DNA of 64,000 nucleotides from Mycobacterium sp. 3519A. GTDB taxonomy: Bacteria; Actinomycetota; Actinomycetes; Mycobacteriales; Mycobacteriaceae. The notes under the pieces are model-generated. The model saw only the letters and a list, made by a program, of their open reading frames with translations. It made no database searches and was not told where the DNA came from. Shown in pieces: positions 1 to 11,300 of this stretch (position 1 is the stretch's first letter; each line of letters begins with the position of its first letter). The DNA is taken from assembly GCF_900240945.1 (NCBI RefSeq), contig NZ_OESG01000012.1, positions 930,001 through 994,000 of the forward strand, read 5' to 3'. Both the position numbers and the translations under genes were made by a program.

Positions 1-363
1 GTCCAGCCGCATCCGCAGCAGCGAGTCCGAACCGGGCCGCACCCGGCCGATGGGGCCGCGCGACGTGGTTCCACCGCCGAAGAACGCCTCGAACACGTCC
101 CCGAGCCCGCCGAAACCGGCGAACCCGTTGCCCGCGGCGGCCGCGTTCTCCAGCGGGTCGCCGCCCAGATCGACGATGCGCCGCTTCTCCGGGTCGCTCA
201 GCACCTCGTAGGCGACGCTGATCTCCTTGAACCGGGCCTGGGCCTCTTCGTCGGGGTTGACGTCGGGGTGCAGTTCACGAGCAAGCTTCCGATAGGCGCG
301 TTTGATCTCCGAATCGCTGGCCCCCCTGCTCACTCCGAGTTGCCCGTAGTAATCGCGTGCCAC
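1..363 (-). CDS. dnaJ2: Chaperone DnaJ2, N-terminal part (cut by window edge)
   Basis: Co-chaperone of DnaK: the J-domain stimulates DnaK ATP hydrolysis and delivers unfolded clients in the cytoplasm. About 121 codons are visible. The protein begins [12 protein letters not shown] and carries the J-domain HPD tripeptide (ELHPDVN) near residues 32-38. A Gly/Phe-rich stretch ([21 protein letters not shown]) follows, as in true DnaJ proteins. The GTG start at 361-363 is placed by the universal DYY start of the J-domain. The zinc-finger and C-terminal domains lie beyond position 1. The gene sits 31 bp downstream of hrcA on the same strand, the usual mycobacterial hrcA-dnaJ2 pair. Assignment as DnaJ2 rather than DnaJ1 rests on this linkage. 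Confidence 0.93.
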   Translation of the reverse strand, partial: MARDYYGQLGVSRGASDSEIKRAYRKLARELHPDVNPDEEAQARFKEISVAYEVLSDPEKRRIVDLGGDPLENAAAAGNGFAGFGGLGDVFEAFFGGGTTSRGPIGRVRPGSDSLLRMRLD

Positions 364-394
364 GCTTGACCTTGCCTACCTTTTCTCAGCCGAG

Positions 395-1423
395 TTACCG
401 GCTACCCAAGACTTCGCCTATATAGAGAGCAACCGCAGCGACATTAGCGATAGTTCCCGGATAGTCCATCCGCGTGGGTCCCAGAACGCCCATGCCTCCG
501 TATACCTTGCCCGAACTGCCGTAAGCGGTGGAGACCACCGAGGTGCCCGCCATCTGTTCGGCCTCGGTCTCGTGCCCGATCCGCACGGTCACCTTGCCGG
601 CTTCCTGCTGGGCCGCGAGCAGTCGCAACACCACGACCTGCTCCTCCAGCGCCTCCATCACCGAACGCAGCGAGCCGCCGAAGTCCGCGGTGTTCTGCGC
701 CAGGTTGGCGGTGCCGCCGAGGACCAGACGTTCCTCGCTGTGCTCGACCAGCGTCTCCACCAGCACGGTGGCCGCCCTGCCGACCGCATCGGCGAGCCGG
801 CCGCCGTTGAGCTGCGACGCCAGATCAGACACCGCCATCGAGGCGGCGGCCAGCGGTTTGCCTTCCATGGCCTGGCCGAGCCGGTCGCGCAGTTGGGACA
901 GTTCGTGGTCGTCGATGGCGTCGCCGAGTTCGACGATGCGCTGGTCGATGCGGCCGGAGTCGGTGATCACCACCAGCAGCAGCCGGGCCGGGGTCAACGC
1001 GACCACCTCGAGGCGTCGCACACTCGACGTGCTCAGCGTCGGGTATTGCACGATGGCCACCTGGCGGGTGAGCTGGGCCAGCAGCCGCACGGCGCGGCGC
1101 AGCACGTCGTCGAGGTCGACACCGGATTCGAGGAATGTCAGAATCGCGCGCCGCTCGGAGGACGACAGCGGTTTGACGTCGTCGAGGCGGTCGACGAACT
1201 CGCGGTACCCCTTTTCCGTCGGCACCCGGCCCGAACTGGTGTGCGGTTGGGTGATGTAGCCCTCGGCTTCCAGCACCGCCATGTCGTTGCGGACGGTGGC
1301 GCTGGACACCCCCAGGTTGTGCCGTTCCACGAGCGTCTTCGAACCGATCGGCTCCTTGGTGGCGACGAAGTCGGCGACGATGGCGCGCAGCACCTCGAAG
1401 CGGCGGTCGTCGGCGCTACCCAA
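395..1423 (-). CDS. hrcA: Heat-inducible transcription repressor HrcA
   Basis: Repressor of class I heat-shock genes (groES/groEL type); it binds CIRCE operators and is released when GroEL becomes occupied. The 342-residue protein has an N-terminal winged helix-turn-helix (about residues 1-75, containing [17 protein letters not shown]) and the HrcA dimerisation/GAF-like body ending in [15 protein letters not shown]. Length and sequence closely match what I recall of mycobacterial HrcA. The start is TTG at 1421-1423, chosen because GGGGAGG lies seven bases upstream and the next residues [13 protein letters not shown] are the conserved family N-terminus. It is followed by dnaJ2 as a probable operon. 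I saw no CIRCE inverted repeat immediately upstream, so autoregulation is not shown. Confidence 0.96.
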   Translation of the reverse strand: MGSADDRRFEVLRAIVADFVATKEPIGSKTLVERHNLGVSSATVRNDMAVLEAEGYITQPHTSSGRVPTEKGYREFVDRLDDVKPLSSSERRAILTFLESGVDLDDVLRRAVRLLAQLTRQVAIVQYPTLSTSSVRRLEVVALTPARLLLVVITDSGRIDQRIVELGDAIDDHELSQLRDRLGQAMEGKPLAAASMAVSDLASQLNGGRLADAVGRAATVLVETLVEHSEERLVLGGTANLAQNTADFGGSLRSVMEALEEQVVVLRLLAAQQEAGKVTVRIGHETEAEQMAGTSVVSTAYGSSGKVYGGMGVLGPTRMDYPGTIANVAAVALYIGEVLGSR

Positions 1424-1583
1424 TTGGTCACCTCCCCGTCAACAGACACAAGCATGCAGTCTGTACCCATTTTACGGGCATCATCTGGGCGGATACCGCG
1501 CGAGCAGGTGTTCGCGTGGCGGATAGCTCGGTTACGACTAGCCTTTGGCCTGTGACCCCGACACCACCTGTGAGATCACGCCG

Positions 1584-1898
1584 ATGATCTTCAAGGGAGT
1601 GCGGGAGGGCAAGCCCTACCCCGAGCACGGTCTGTCCCAACGGCAATGGGCGCAGATCCCGCCCCGGCAGATTCGTCTCGACGAGTTGGTCACCACCACC
1701 ACGGTGCTGGCGCTGGACCGGTTGCTGTCCGAGGATTCGACGTTCTACGGCGACCTGTTTCCGCACGCGGTGCGGTGGAAGGGCATCGTCTACCTGGAGG
1801 ACGGCCTGCACCGCGCGGTGCGGGCGGCGCTGCGGAACAGGACGGTGCTACACGCTCGCGTGTTCGACATGGACGTCCCGCTTGCGCAGCAGACCTAG
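1584..1898 (+). CDS. Conserved hypothetical protein, Rv2375-like
   Basis: A 104-residue protein of unknown function. The core contains GLSQRQWAQIPPRQIRLDEL followed by TTVLALDRLL, GDLFPHAVRW and YLEDGLHRAVRAAL, with no signal peptide, membrane segment or recognised catalytic motif. Length and position (divergent from hrcA) match Rv2375 of M. tuberculosis as I remember it. The chosen ATG at 1584 gives the expected length; an upstream GTG at 1551 would add 11 residues. Its last 51 bp overlap the 3' end of the convergent DUF998 gene. Confidence 0.75.
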   Translation: MIFKGVREGKPYPEHGLSQRQWAQIPPRQIRLDELVTTTTVLALDRLLSEDSTFYGDLFPHAVRWKGIVYLEDGLHRAVRAALRNRTVLHARVFDMDVPLAQQT

Positions 1899-2516
1899 CG
1901 CCACCGCGGCACTGAACACCTGCCACGCCAGGATCGAATAGACCGGTACGCGTTCGACGATGCCGACGGGTGCGTACCGGTAGGTCCACAGGTTGTAGTT
2001 GGCCAGCATCAGGAACGCGACGATGCCTGTCGCAGCGATCAGCAGCGACACCAGGCGGTACCACCAGCGGGCGCCCACAGCGCGGGCGACGATTCCGGAT
2101 CCCGCGATGATCGCGAAGTTGCCCGCGATGAACACCAGCAGGGCGCCGGTCATGTGCAACTGCATGCCCTCGCCTTTGGCCAGCGGAGAACCGCCGTGCA
2201 CGGTGGCGACCAGGAAGTAGCCGACGGTGGCGGCGGTGGTGAGCAACAGGAAGAACACGCCGCGCCGTCCCGAGGCGCGCGTCAGCAAAGCCGCGCCGAC
2301 GAGCATCAGCGCGCCCTGCAAGTAGAAGGCGCCGTTCATCAACCACGCGAACCGGCCCCAAGCCGGCACGCCGAGCACGCTGATGTAGTGGTGCAGGTAG
2401 CTGTAGTGGCCTTTGACGTTGGCCGCGGCGAGTTTCTCGACCGCCAGATACACGGCGGCGGCAACGATCCAGACGACGGCGCCGCCCTTCACGAGTCGCG
2501 CGCGGTTGGTCGTCAC
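1848..2516 (-). CDS. DUF998-family integral membrane protein
   Basis: A 222-residue polytopic membrane protein with about six hydrophobic segments, for example VVWIVAAAVYLAV near the N-terminus and LLVFIAGNFAIIAGSGIVA mid-protein. A short conserved loop, HHYISVLGVP, is typical of the DUF998 family, whose function is unknown. GTG at 2514-2516 is preferred because the preceding in-frame residues look unrelated; the longest frame begins at 2570. It lies downstream of mbtH on the same strand but separated by 92 bp, so it may simply be read through from the mbt operon. M. tuberculosis has cfp2 at this place, so the gene is a lineage-specific replacement. Family assignment is by recognition only. 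Confidence 0.7.
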   Translation of the reverse strand: MTTNRARLVKGGAVVWIVAAAVYLAVEKLAAANVKGHYSYLHHYISVLGVPAWGRFAWLMNGAFYLQGALMLVGAALLTRASGRRGVFFLLLTTAATVGYFLVATVHGGSPLAKGEGMQLHMTGALLVFIAGNFAIIAGSGIVARAVGARWWYRLVSLLIAATGIVAFLMLANYNLWTYRYAPVGIVERVPVYSILAWQVFSAAVALGLLRKRDVHVEHASV

Positions 2517-2608
2517 CGCACCAACGGTAGGCCACCGCTGCGTCGAAACGGCATTCCAGCACGCCTTCACTCGAACTTTGCGTGCACGGATGCAGTCTCG
2601 GCGAGAGC

Positions 2609-2824
2609 TCAGTCGGCCGCCATCGCCTCGCGCAAACTACGTGGCCGGATATCGGTCCAGTGTTCCTCGACGTAGGCCAGACACTGCGCGCGGGTGGCAT
2701 CACCGAACACGACGCGCCAGCCGTCGGGGACGGCGACGAACGTGGGCCACAGGCTGTGCTGGTCCTCGTCGTTGACCAACACGAAGAAGGTGCCGTTGTC
2801 GTCATCGAATGGGTTGGTGCTCAT
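2609..2824 (-). CDS. mbtH: MbtH, adenylation-domain partner protein
   Basis: A 71-residue member of the MbtH-like family, small proteins that bind NRPS adenylation domains and are needed for their folding or activity, here those of MbtB, MbtE and MbtF. The sequence shows the family signature: [17 protein letters not shown] near the N-terminus, then QHSLWP and [10 protein letters not shown], and W-T-D-I-R-P near the C-terminus. These include the invariant tryptophans that clasp the adenylation domain. It is the last gene of the operon, its start overlapping the end of mbtG by 23 bp, which suggests translational coupling. Expression should follow the iron-box promoter upstream of mbtB. Confidence 0.97.
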   Translation of the reverse strand: MSTNPFDDDNGTFFVLVNDEDQHSLWPTFVAVPDGWRVVFGDATRAQCLAYVEEHWTDIRPRSLREAMAAD

Positions 2825-4088
2825 CGCTTCTCCTGATCGAGGCTCGGTCGGTGGTCACGTCCGCGCCGAGGATGCGGTCGGACAGTAGCCCTAGGCAGCT
2901 GAGGTTCGGGAATCCGGGGCCCTGGGTCAGTCCGGACAGCCCGGGCAGGAACAGTTTCGGTGTGACGCCGTCGACGGCCAGGTCGTGGCCGATGGCCTCC
3001 TGCAACGCGTCACCGGTCAGCGGGCCGCCGAGCCCGAGCTCCAGCAGATCCAGCGCGTCCTGGCTCAACAGCGGCACGAACCACAGCCCGTCGGCCCCGG
3101 AGCCGTCGATCACCAGATCGAATCCGTGCACGGTCTCCAGTGCCTCAGCGCCGCGATTCGTGCTCAGCGTCAACCGAATTCGCTCGTCGCGGGGCACGGC
3201 GTGCGCGACGCGACCGCGCAGGTGCCGGATCCGGTCGTCAGCGAGCAGCGCGTCCTGCACCCGCGCCGAGAACACCCCGCGGTCGGTGCGCGCCAACGCA
3301 TCGCGCCGCTCCGCCAGCGTCAGGCTCGCCCAATGGGTGGGGTCCGAATAAAGCGTGTTCTCGAAGAAGCCCTCCCCGCGGGTGAACAGGGTGACCGCAG
3401 GCGAGATGACTGTGATGGTCGAAACCCGGTGCCGGAACAGCTCGTTGAGCATCGACGCGGCGGTCTCGCCGCCGCCGATCACCGCGACCCGCTCTGCGGT
3501 CAGCAGTTCGCGCTGCGCTGCGCGCCGCCAGAACTGCGCGATCGACAGCACCCGCGGATGCCCCGGCAGGATCGACCGCTCGGCCTGTCCCGGTCCGGTG
3601 ATCATGACGGCGTCGGCGGACACGGTCCGCTCGGATGTGTGCAGTGCCCACCGGCGGCCGTCGAGCGTGATCCGGCGTACGTCACCGGCGACGACGGTCA
3701 TGTCGACGTTCTCAGCGACCCAGCGTAGGTACTGACTCCACTTGCGGTGGGTCGGCGCGGATCTGCCGCGGTCCACCCATTCGGCGAACTGCCCGGTGCT
3801 GATCAGATACGACTGCCAACTGTGCCGGACCATCCGCTCGTCGAGTTCGGCGTTGCGGCCCGCCACCAGCGAGGAGCGGTACGGGAACCCGACGTCCTTC
3901 TCGGGGCTGGTCCCCAGTCGGTGCTGACCGTCCGTCCACCCGCCGTCTGCGTGCCAGTTGGCCGCGACGCCAGTGCGTTCGACGGCGACGACGTCGGGCG
4001 CCTCGACGCCCATCGCCCGCAGTTCGGTGGCCTTTGCGGCGACGGCGACGGCTTTCGCGCCTGCCCCGACGATGGCGAGTGTGCTCAT
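2802..4088 (-). CDS. mbtG: L-lysine N6-monooxygenase MbtG
   Basis: FAD- and NADPH-dependent hydroxylase that installs the hydroxamate oxygen on the lysine epsilon-nitrogen for mycobactin iron chelation. The protein has 428 residues, close to the M. tuberculosis enzyme (about 431). It begins with the FAD-binding glycine motif [15 protein letters not shown] and contains the NADPH-binding motif [14 protein letters not shown] in the middle. Near the C-terminus, [21 protein letters not shown] and [21 protein letters not shown] are typical of the lysine/ornithine hydroxylase group. The ATG at 4086-4088 overlaps the mbtF stop by four bases. The same reading frame stays open upstream inside mbtF, but that part is antisense-like and not coding. 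Confidence 0.95.
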   Translation of the reverse strand: MSTLAIVGAGAKAVAVAAKATELRAMGVEAPDVVAVERTGVAANWHADGGWTDGQHRLGTSPEKDVGFPYRSSLVAGRNAELDERMVRHSWQSYLISTGQFAEWVDRGRSAPTHRKWSQYLRWVAENVDMTVVAGDVRRITLDGRRWALHTSERTVSADAVMITGPGQAERSILPGHPRVLSIAQFWRRAAQRELLTAERVAVIGGGETAASMLNELFRHRVSTITVISPAVTLFTRGEGFFENTLYSDPTHWASLTLAERRDALARTDRGVFSARVQDALLADDRIRHLRGRVAHAVPRDERIRLTLSTNRGAEALETVHGFDLVIDGSGADGLWFVPLLSQDALDLLELGLGGPLTGDALQEAIGHDLAVDGVTPKLFLPGLSGLTQGPGFPNLSCLGLLSDRILGADVTTDRASIRRSDEHQPIR

Positions 4089-7000
4089 GGCGCAACCTCT
4101 TTCAACGCGTCCAGCCACATCGCCTGCAGCGTCGCGACGTCGTCGGCGGACAGGATGTCGGGCAGCGTGCGCCACTGCGTCGCCAACACCGGTGCGTCGG
4201 CGTCGCCGACGATCGCGGCGTTGATCGTCAACTCGTAGCGCACGGCGACGTCGGGTTCCGGCAGCGTCGACACCCCGGCGAGCAGTCCTCGGTCCAACCG
4301 CATTCCGTCGCGGCCGCCGCCGAAGTGCAAACGGCCCAGGTAATTGAGCAGCAACTGCGGTTCGGGATGGGCCCGCAGCCGCTGCGCGCTGTCGGGTCGC
4401 AGATAGCGCAGCAGGCCGTAGTCGATTCCGTCGCCGGGGATGTCGTCGAACACGGTCGGCGCGGGTATGCGCAGCGGGTACACCGCGCTCAGCAGTCCGA
4501 CGGTGTCGGACGTATCGGCATCGGAGGTGACGGCGTCCGCCCTGCCGTGCGTCTCGATGGCCAGCAGCGGAACGGGGTTGGGCTGGCCGCGGTGTCGCCG
4601 CCAGGTTTGCACCATGCGGGCCGCGGCCGACGCCAGCAGGTGGGTGATCGGTTGCGTTGCGTTGAGCAGGCGGGCGCTCACTTCCTCGTCGGTGGCGCAC
4701 ATCGTGATCGTGACGTCGCCGACCCGGTCGGTGTCCGGACGGACCCGGCGTGCACCCAGATCGGGATCCCCGCCCGCGAGTTGGGCCAGCCAGTAGTCGC
4801 AGCTATCCAGCACCGCCGCCCGCTCGGTGAGCAGTTGTGACCAGCGCCGGTGGCTGGTGTGCTCGCGCACCGGGGTTGGGTCGCGACCGTCGGCCAGAGC
4901 GCGCCACCCGGCGTCGAGTTCACCGAGGACGATTCGCCACGACGCCGGGTCCATGGCCAACACGTGCGCCGTCAGCACCAGCACGCCCGCCTCGCGCAGC
5001 CAGACGGCGTCGAACATCACGCCGTTTTCGGGATCGATGCGCTCGACGGACTTGCGTGCCTGCTCGGCGACGGCCGCGGTCGGATCACCTACGCCCGTCA
5101 CTTCGACGATGTCGACGATGACGGGATTCTCGACCAGCGTCATCGAATCGCGGTCCAGTCGGCTCCGCAACGCGGCGTGGCCGTCAACGATGTTCTGCAG
5201 CAATGCTTTCAGCTGCTCGCCGGTGATGCCCTCTGGCAGCCGGATCGCTTCGGTCTGCGCGAGCCGCCGCGGCTCGCCGTACTCGTAGAGCCAGCGCGCA
5301 TTGGACAGCAGCGGGATCGGGCCGCCGCCGTCGTCGGCAGCATCGATGCTCACCGATTCGCTGTCCACCGCCGCGGCGAGTTCACGGATCGTGCCGCACT
5401 CGAGCAGCAGCCGCGCCCGCAGCGGGATGCCACGCTGCCGCGCCGCCTGCACCACCGAGAGCGCGACGATGCTGTCCATGCCCTGGCGGACCAGGTCGGC
5501 GGTCACGTCGAGGCGATCGGTTTCCAGTACCTCGGCCATCAACCCGGCCAGCGCGGCCTCCGTCGGGGTTTCCGGTCGCGCTGCGGGCTCGTCGACGGCG
5601 GCAGGCAACGCCGCGAGCGCGGCCTCGTCCACCTTGCCGTGTGTGGTCAGCGGCATCTCGTTGAGGACGACGATGCGGTGCGGAATCATGTAGTGCGGCA
5701 ACCGTTTCGACAGCATGGCGCGAAGTCCGGCCACGTCCGGTGTCGGGTCGGCGACGACGTATGCGGTCAGCCGCGGCGCGGTGCCCTGCTTGGTCACGGC
5801 GACGTAGGCATGACGCACCGCCGGGTCGGTGTGCAGCACCGCCGCGATCTCGGCGGGTTCGACGCGGAATCCGCGGATCTTGACCTGCGTGTCGGAGCGA
5901 CCGAGGAATCGCAGCGCCCGATCGTGGCGGCGGCGCACCACATCCCCGGTCCGGTACATCCGCTCCCCCGGCACGAACGGGTCCGCGACGAACCGGCCCG
6001 CCGTCTCACCGGGGCGCCCGAGGTAGCCGCGCGTCAACTGGCCGCCCGCCAGATACAGTTCACCCGGCACGCCGACGGGCACCGGCCGCAACCAGGAGTC
6101 GAGCACGTACGCCCGGCTCGGTGCGGTGGGCCCGCCGATGGTGGGCTCCTCGTGGTCGGCAATCGTGGCGACCACCGCCTCTACGGTGGATTCGGTTGGG
6201 CCGTAACAGTTGTAGGCCGCCATGCCGGCGCGGGCGCATTCGTCGCGGATCGAGGTCCACGCGGGGATTCCGACGGCCTCGCCGCCGAGCGCGAGCACGG
6301 CGAGCGGAACGGTGGTCAGCAACCCCACCGCCTGCAACTGGGCGAACATCGACGGCGTGGTGTCGATCATGTCGATGCCGTAGCGGGCGATCGTGTCGAC
6401 CAGCGTCTCGGCGTCGCGTTGTGTGTCGTCGTCGACCAGGTGCACGGTGTGCCCGTCGAGCAGGGCGGCCAGCGGCTGCCATGCGGCGTCGAAGGTGAAC
6501 GACCACGCGTGCGCCACTCGAAGCGGTCGGCGCAGCCGGGTCGCCGCTGGCCGCAACACGTTTCGGGCGTGGTCGGCCGCGTAGGCGAGCAGCGCCTGAT
6601 GGGTTCCGACGACACCTTTCGGCGTCCCGGTGGTGCCCGAGGTGAACACGACGTAGGCGGCCTGCCCCGGAGCGACGGCGGCGGCCGCGAAGTCGATCGA
6701 GTGCGCCGTGTCGAAATCGTCGTCGATGACGATCGACGCACCGGTCTGGGCGATGATGCCTTCGATACGCTCGGCGGGCATCGCCGGGTCGAGCGGAACG
6801 ATCACGCCGCCGGCCTTCAGCACACCCAGCATCGCGACCACGTAGTCCGGGCTTCGGGTCAGGGTGATCGCCACCGGTGTCTCTGCCCGTACGCCTTCGG
6901 CGACGAGCGCGGCGGCGACCCGACCTGCGGCCTCGTCGAGTTGTCGGTAGGTGTACTGGCCGCCGGACCACGCCAAGGCGACGGATCCGGCTTTGGTGGC

Positions 7001-8380
7001 GGCGATTTCGGTGAACCGGGTGTGCACACCGCCCGTGGCGGGCGCTGCCGCCGCGGACGCGGTGTCGTCGTGTTCACCGTCGAGCAGGACGCTGATGTCG
7101 CGAAGCGGGGCGTTCCAGCCGCGGATCAGTCGCTGCACGGTCGCGAGCAGTCGGCGGCCCAGCGACTGCGGTGTCATCAGGCCGAGCGCGCCGTCGATCA
7201 CCTCGATCAGCAGGCTCAACTCACCATCGGTGAGGTGAGCGGCGACGGTCACCGGGAAGTGCGACAGGCTTTCCAGCGCCGCGGGATAAAAGGTGGCGCC
7301 GTTGGCGGTGAACTCGTCGCCGCCGACAAGCCCGCCGGGAGGGAAGTTCTCGTACACCAGCAGGCTGTCGAACAGCTCCCCGATGCCCGCCAGTGCCCGC
7401 AATTCGGCGTGGCCGAGGTAGCTGTGGTGGCGCATCAGCGCAGCGTCGCGCTGCAACGCCGCGCATTGGACGCCGACCCGCTCGGCGGGGTCGAGGCGGA
7501 CCCGCAGCGGCACCGTGTTGATGAACAGCCCGACCATCGTCTCGACGCCGGTCAGCTCGCCCGGCCGACCCGATACGGTGACCCCGAAGACCACGTCGTC
7601 GCGGTCGGTGACCGCCGACAGGATTGTGGCCCAGGCGAATTGGACGACCGTGTTCACGGTGACGCCGAGCGACCGCACGGCCGCCACGAGCCGTTGCGTG
7701 TCTTCGGCGTCGAGTGTCACTTCGGTGCGGTGCGGGCTGCCCACCGGTGGCTCACCCGCGGTGAGCGCGGGGGTCATGAGCGTCGGCCCGTCGATTCCGG
7801 CGAGGTGATCGCGCCACAGCGCGCGACTGGCCTGCTGATCACGCCGGGCCAGCCAGCCGATGTAGTCGCGGTAGGGCCGCGGTGGTGGCGGCAGCGCCGC
7901 GGTGTCCCCGCCGGCGCGGTACAGCGTGATCAGTTCGCCGACGAACAGCGGCAGCGACCAGCCGTCGATGATGATGTGGTGCGCGACGATGACCAGACGC
8001 CAATGCGATTGCGGCACTTCGATCAGCAGGAAGCGGATCGCGGGGCCGTGTTCGAGGTCGAACGGTCGCCGTCGCTCGTCGGCGTCGAGCGCGGCCACCT
8101 CATCGGGTGTCGCGGTGACGTGCCGCCACGGCACGTCGACACGGGCGGGAACGACCTGCACCGGTCGGCTCTGGTCGGCGCGCAGGAAGCTGGCCCGCAG
8201 ATTCGGGTGCCGTGCCAACATCGTCGCGGCGCAGTCGCGCAGCAGGTTGGCGTCGAGAACGCCGGTGATGTCGGCGGCCATCGCGATCACGTACGGGTCG
8301 TGGTCGGACAGCGCCGCCATGGAGTAGAGCCCCTGCTGCAGCGGGCTCAGCGCCATCACGTCTTCGATGGTCGAGGTCAC
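4085..8380 (-). CDS. mbtF: Mycobactin NRPS MbtF (C-A-PCP plus terminal C-like domain)
   Basis: Final peptide synthetase module, which loads the second (hydroxy)lysine of mycobactin and is thought to release it as the seven-membered lactam. The protein has 1431 residues. Order: condensation domain with HHIIIDGWS near residue 133; adenylation domain with [11 protein letters not shown] near 580, YNCYGPTE and YRTGD; carrier domain with GMDSIVAL near 967, a variant of the usual GGDS; then a terminal condensation/epimerisation-like domain. In that last domain the HHxxxDG motif reads AHVLAMDP near 1138, so the second His and the Asp are kept while the first His and the Gly are lost. GTG at 8378-8380 is chosen because it overlaps the mbtE stop as GTGA; the frame extends nine codons further. 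Substrate assignment is by homology. Confidence 0.96.
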   Translation of the reverse strand: MTSTIEDVMALSPLQQGLYSMAALSDHDPYVIAMAADITGVLDANLLRDCAATMLARHPNLRASFLRADQSRPVQVVPARVDVPWRHVTATPDEVAALDADERRRPFDLEHGPAIRFLLIEVPQSHWRLVIVAHHIIIDGWSLPLFVGELITLYRAGGDTAALPPPPRPYRDYIGWLARRDQQASRALWRDHLAGIDGPTLMTPALTAGEPPVGSPHRTEVTLDAEDTQRLVAAVRSLGVTVNTVVQFAWATILSAVTDRDDVVFGVTVSGRPGELTGVETMVGLFINTVPLRVRLDPAERVGVQCAALQRDAALMRHHSYLGHAELRALAGIGELFDSLLVYENFPPGGLVGGDEFTANGATFYPAALESLSHFPVTVAAHLTDGELSLLIEVIDGALGLMTPQSLGRRLLATVQRLIRGWNAPLRDISVLLDGEHDDTASAAAAPATGGVHTRFTEIAATKAGSVALAWSGGQYTYRQLDEAAGRVAAALVAEGVRAETPVAITLTRSPDYVVAMLGVLKAGGVIVPLDPAMPAERIEGIIAQTGASIVIDDDFDTAHSIDFAAAAVAPGQAAYVVFTSGTTGTPKGVVGTHQALLAYAADHARNVLRPAATRLRRPLRVAHAWSFTFDAAWQPLAALLDGHTVHLVDDDTQRDAETLVDTIARYGIDMIDTTPSMFAQLQAVGLLTTVPLAVLALGGEAVGIPAWTSIRDECARAGMAAYNCYGPTESTVEAVVATIADHEEPTIGGPTAPSRAYVLDSWLRPVPVGVPGELYLAGGQLTRGYLGRPGETAGRFVADPFVPGERMYRTGDVVRRRHDRALRFLGRSDTQVKIRGFRVEPAEIAAVLHTDPAVRHAYVAVTKQGTAPRLTAYVVADPTPDVAGLRAMLSKRLPHYMIPHRIVVLNEMPLTTHGKVDEAALAALPAAVDEPAARPETPTEAALAGLMAEVLETDRLDVTADLVRQGMDSIVALSVVQAARQRGIPLRARLLLECGTIRELAAAVDSESVSIDAADDGGGPIPLLSNARWLYEYGEPRRLAQTEAIRLPEGITGEQLKALLQNIVDGHAALRSRLDRDSMTLVENPVIVDIVEVTGVGDPTAAVAEQARKSVERIDPENGVMFDAVWLREAGVLVLTAHVLAMDPASWRIVLGELDAGWRALADGRDPTPVREHTSHRRWSQLLTERAAVLDSCDYWLAQLAGGDPDLGARRVRPDTDRVGDVTITMCATDEEVSARLLNATQPITHLLASAAARMVQTWRRHRGQPNPVPLLAIETHGRADAVTSDADTSDTVGLLSAVYPLRIPAPTVFDDIPGDGIDYGLLRYLRPDSAQRLRAHPEPQLLLNYLGRLHFGGGRDGMRLDRGLLAGVSTLPEPDVAVRYELTINAAIVGDADAPVLATQWRTLPDILSADDVATLQAMWLDALKEVAP

Positions 8381-11300
8381 GGGGCACCCTCGTGCGACGA
8401 CGTCCACAGCGCGGTGACGGCCGCCAGTTCGTCCGACGACAGACCCGACGCGGTCATCGGCTCGAGGTGAGTATCCGATTCGGCGGGCACATCGCCCGCC
8501 TCGTCGACCGCGACAGCGAGGTCGTGCACGGCCGGATGCTCGAACACCATCCGCGCCGTCAGCGCCAAGCCGGCATCACGGGCCCTGGCGGCCAACTGGA
8601 CAGCCAGGATGCTGTCGCCGCCGAGTTCGAAGAAGTCGTCGGTGCGGCCGACCTCGCCGACGCCCAGCACATCGGCGAGCATCGCGGCCAACGTCTTCTC
8701 GGTGTCGGTCTGCGGTGTGGCGTCGGCAGGTTTCGGCGGCGGTGCCGATTGTTCGGTGCGACCGACGAATTCCAGCCTGCCGTCCGCTGTCCAGCGTGCC
8801 CGTTGGCCGCTTCGGTACATCGGCGGCTCGAACGCGGCACCGGCGTAGTGCACGTCGCCGATCACCCCCACCGGTACCGGTTGATCGTGGTCGTCGAGGA
8901 CGTGGACGTGGGTGACCCCGCGGCTGTAATCGGCGATGCGGTTGTTCTCGTCGGGGTCCCCGATCTGGATCTCCCGCAGCGTCAGGTCCGGATCGGCGGC
9001 GATCGCGTCGAGCACCCGGCCGAGCCACCGCGTGAGGCGTTCGATTGTGCTGCGCCGGTACAACTCCGGGCGGTAGATGACATGGCCTCGGTAGCCGTCA
9101 CCGGTGGCGAAGAAGTTCAGCGACAGGTCGGCGTGCGCGACGTCGAACGTCGGTTCCAGCGCGGTGAACGTCGTCTGCGAATCGACGGTGCGCCCGGTGG
9201 GCAGTGCTTCCCGGACATGGACGACGACGGAGAACAGCGGGTTGCGCGACAACGACCGTACCGGGCTCACCGCATCGACCATCCGGTCGAACGGCAGATC
9301 CTGATGCGCGTAGGCCTGCAGCGCCATGTCGCGGGCGCGGCGGAGCGCTTCGCGTACCGTCGGGTTGCCGCGAAGATCGTTGCGCAGCACCAGAATGTTG
9401 ACGAAGAACCCGATCAACTGGTCCAACTCGGCTTCGGTGCGCCCGGCGACGGGCGTGCCCAGCGGAATGTCGTCGCCTTCACCGGCCTTGTGCAGCAGCA
9501 TCGCGACCGCGGACTGCAACAGCATGAACTCGGTGATGCCGAGTTCGCGGGTGAGGTCGGCGAGTTTGGCGCGCGTGTGCCCGTCGACGGTGAATTCGAC
9601 GGAGTCGCCTGCTCCGCTGGGGACGGATGGCCGGTCGAAGTCAGGCTGCAGACCGACGTCATGCGGCATGTCCTTCAGCTGCTGTGTCCAGTAGTCGCGT
9701 TGTGCGGCAACGGTTCCGGTGTCGTCGTCCAGCAGCGCGTGCTGCCACGCCGCGTAGTCGGCGTACTGCACGGCGAGGGGCGCAAGCGCCGGTGGCCGGC
9801 CCGCGCACCTGGCGTGGTAGGCGGTCAACAGGTCGGTGAACAGCACGCCAGCCGACCAGTGGTCCGCGGCGATGTGGTGCACGACGAGCGAAAGCACATG
9901 GTGCTGCGGGGTGGACAGCAGCGCCGCACGCACCGGCGGTTCGTGCTCGAGATCGAAGAGGTGCCTGCGCTCGTCGTCGAGTTCGGATTGCAGCCAGTCC
10001 TCGTCGTCGCCGTGCGCCCGCCGGACCGGCACGCCGGTGGGCGGGTTGACGACTTGATTCGGCACACCGTCGATTTCGCGATAGGTGGTGCGCAGGATCT
10101 CGTGCCGGTCGACGACGTCGGATACCGCCGCCGCCAGTGCATCGACGTCGCAGGGGCCGGTGAGCCGCGCGGCGAACGGAATGTTGTTGACAGCGCTCGG
10201 GCCGTCGATGCGGTACTGGAACCAGGTCCGCAACTGCGACGCGGACATGGCGCACGGCCCGTCGTGTTCGGTGCCGACCAGCCGCGGCCGCGTCGCGTCG
10301 GCCGGGGCGGCGTCGTCGATGCGCGCGGCCAGTTGTGCCACCGTGCCGAGTTCGAACACGTCGCGCACCCCGAGGTCGACACCGCACCGCGACCGGATGG
10401 CCGCGACCAGTTTTGTGGCCAGCAGCGAATGTCCGCCGAGGTCGAAGAACGAATCGTCAGCGCCCACCGGGTCGCGGCCGAGCAGTTCGGCGAACAACTC
10501 TGCGAGCGTGCGCTCGGTGCCGGCCGCCGGTTCGCGGAACGCGGTGTCGGACACGATCTGCGGTATCGGCAGCGCGTCGCGGTCGATCTTGCCGTGTGCG
10601 GTGATCGGGATCTCGTCGAGCACCACATAGCCGGCCGGTGTCATGTAGTCGGGCAGCGCGGCGGCCACCCTGGCCCTGATGCGCTCCACATCCACCTCCT
10701 CGGCCGCCGGCGTCAGATAGCCGACCAGGCTCTTGCCGAGGTTCGGCAGGTCGCTCACGACCACCACCGCCTGGCCGACGCTGGGGTCGACCGAGATCGC
10801 GGCGGCGACCTCGCCGAGTTCGATGCGGAACCCGCGGATCTTGACTTGTTCGTCGGCGCGACCGACGAACTCGATGTCGCCGTCGGCGTTGCGGCGCGCC
10901 AGGTCGCCCGACCGGTACAGCCGCCGGCCCCGGGTGAACGGGTCGGCGACGAACCGTTCGGCCGTCAGCCCAGGTCTGTGGTGGTAGCCGCGCGCGACAT
11001 GTGTTCCGCCGATGTAGATCTCGCCGATGACGCCGACGGGAACCGGCCGCAACGCGGCGTCCAACAGGTGGATCTGGGTGTTGATCTTGGGCTTTCCGAT
11101 CGGCACGATCCGGTTGCCCTGCTTGCCCTCGACCTTGTAGCGGGATGCGCTGATCACCGTCTCGGTGGGACCGTAGAAGTTGTGCAGCAGCGCGTCGAAC
11201 GTGGCGTGGAACTTGTCCGCGGTCTCGCCGGGCAGCGCCTCTCCGCCGATCGGCACCCGCTTGAGCGTGCGCCATTGGTTCACGCCGGGCAGCGAGAGGA

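Noticed and set aside
1424..1583. CIRCE operator upstream of hrcA
   Set aside because: No TTAGCACTC-N9-GAGTGCTAA-like repeat could be found in the 160 bases between hrcA and the divergent gene.
4850..8470. A 1206-codon open frame on the plus strand opposite mbtF
   Set aside because: It mirrors mbtF codon periodicity in a GC-rich genome, is full of Gln/Arg/His, and has no family motif. Long antisense frames are expected opposite high-GC genes.
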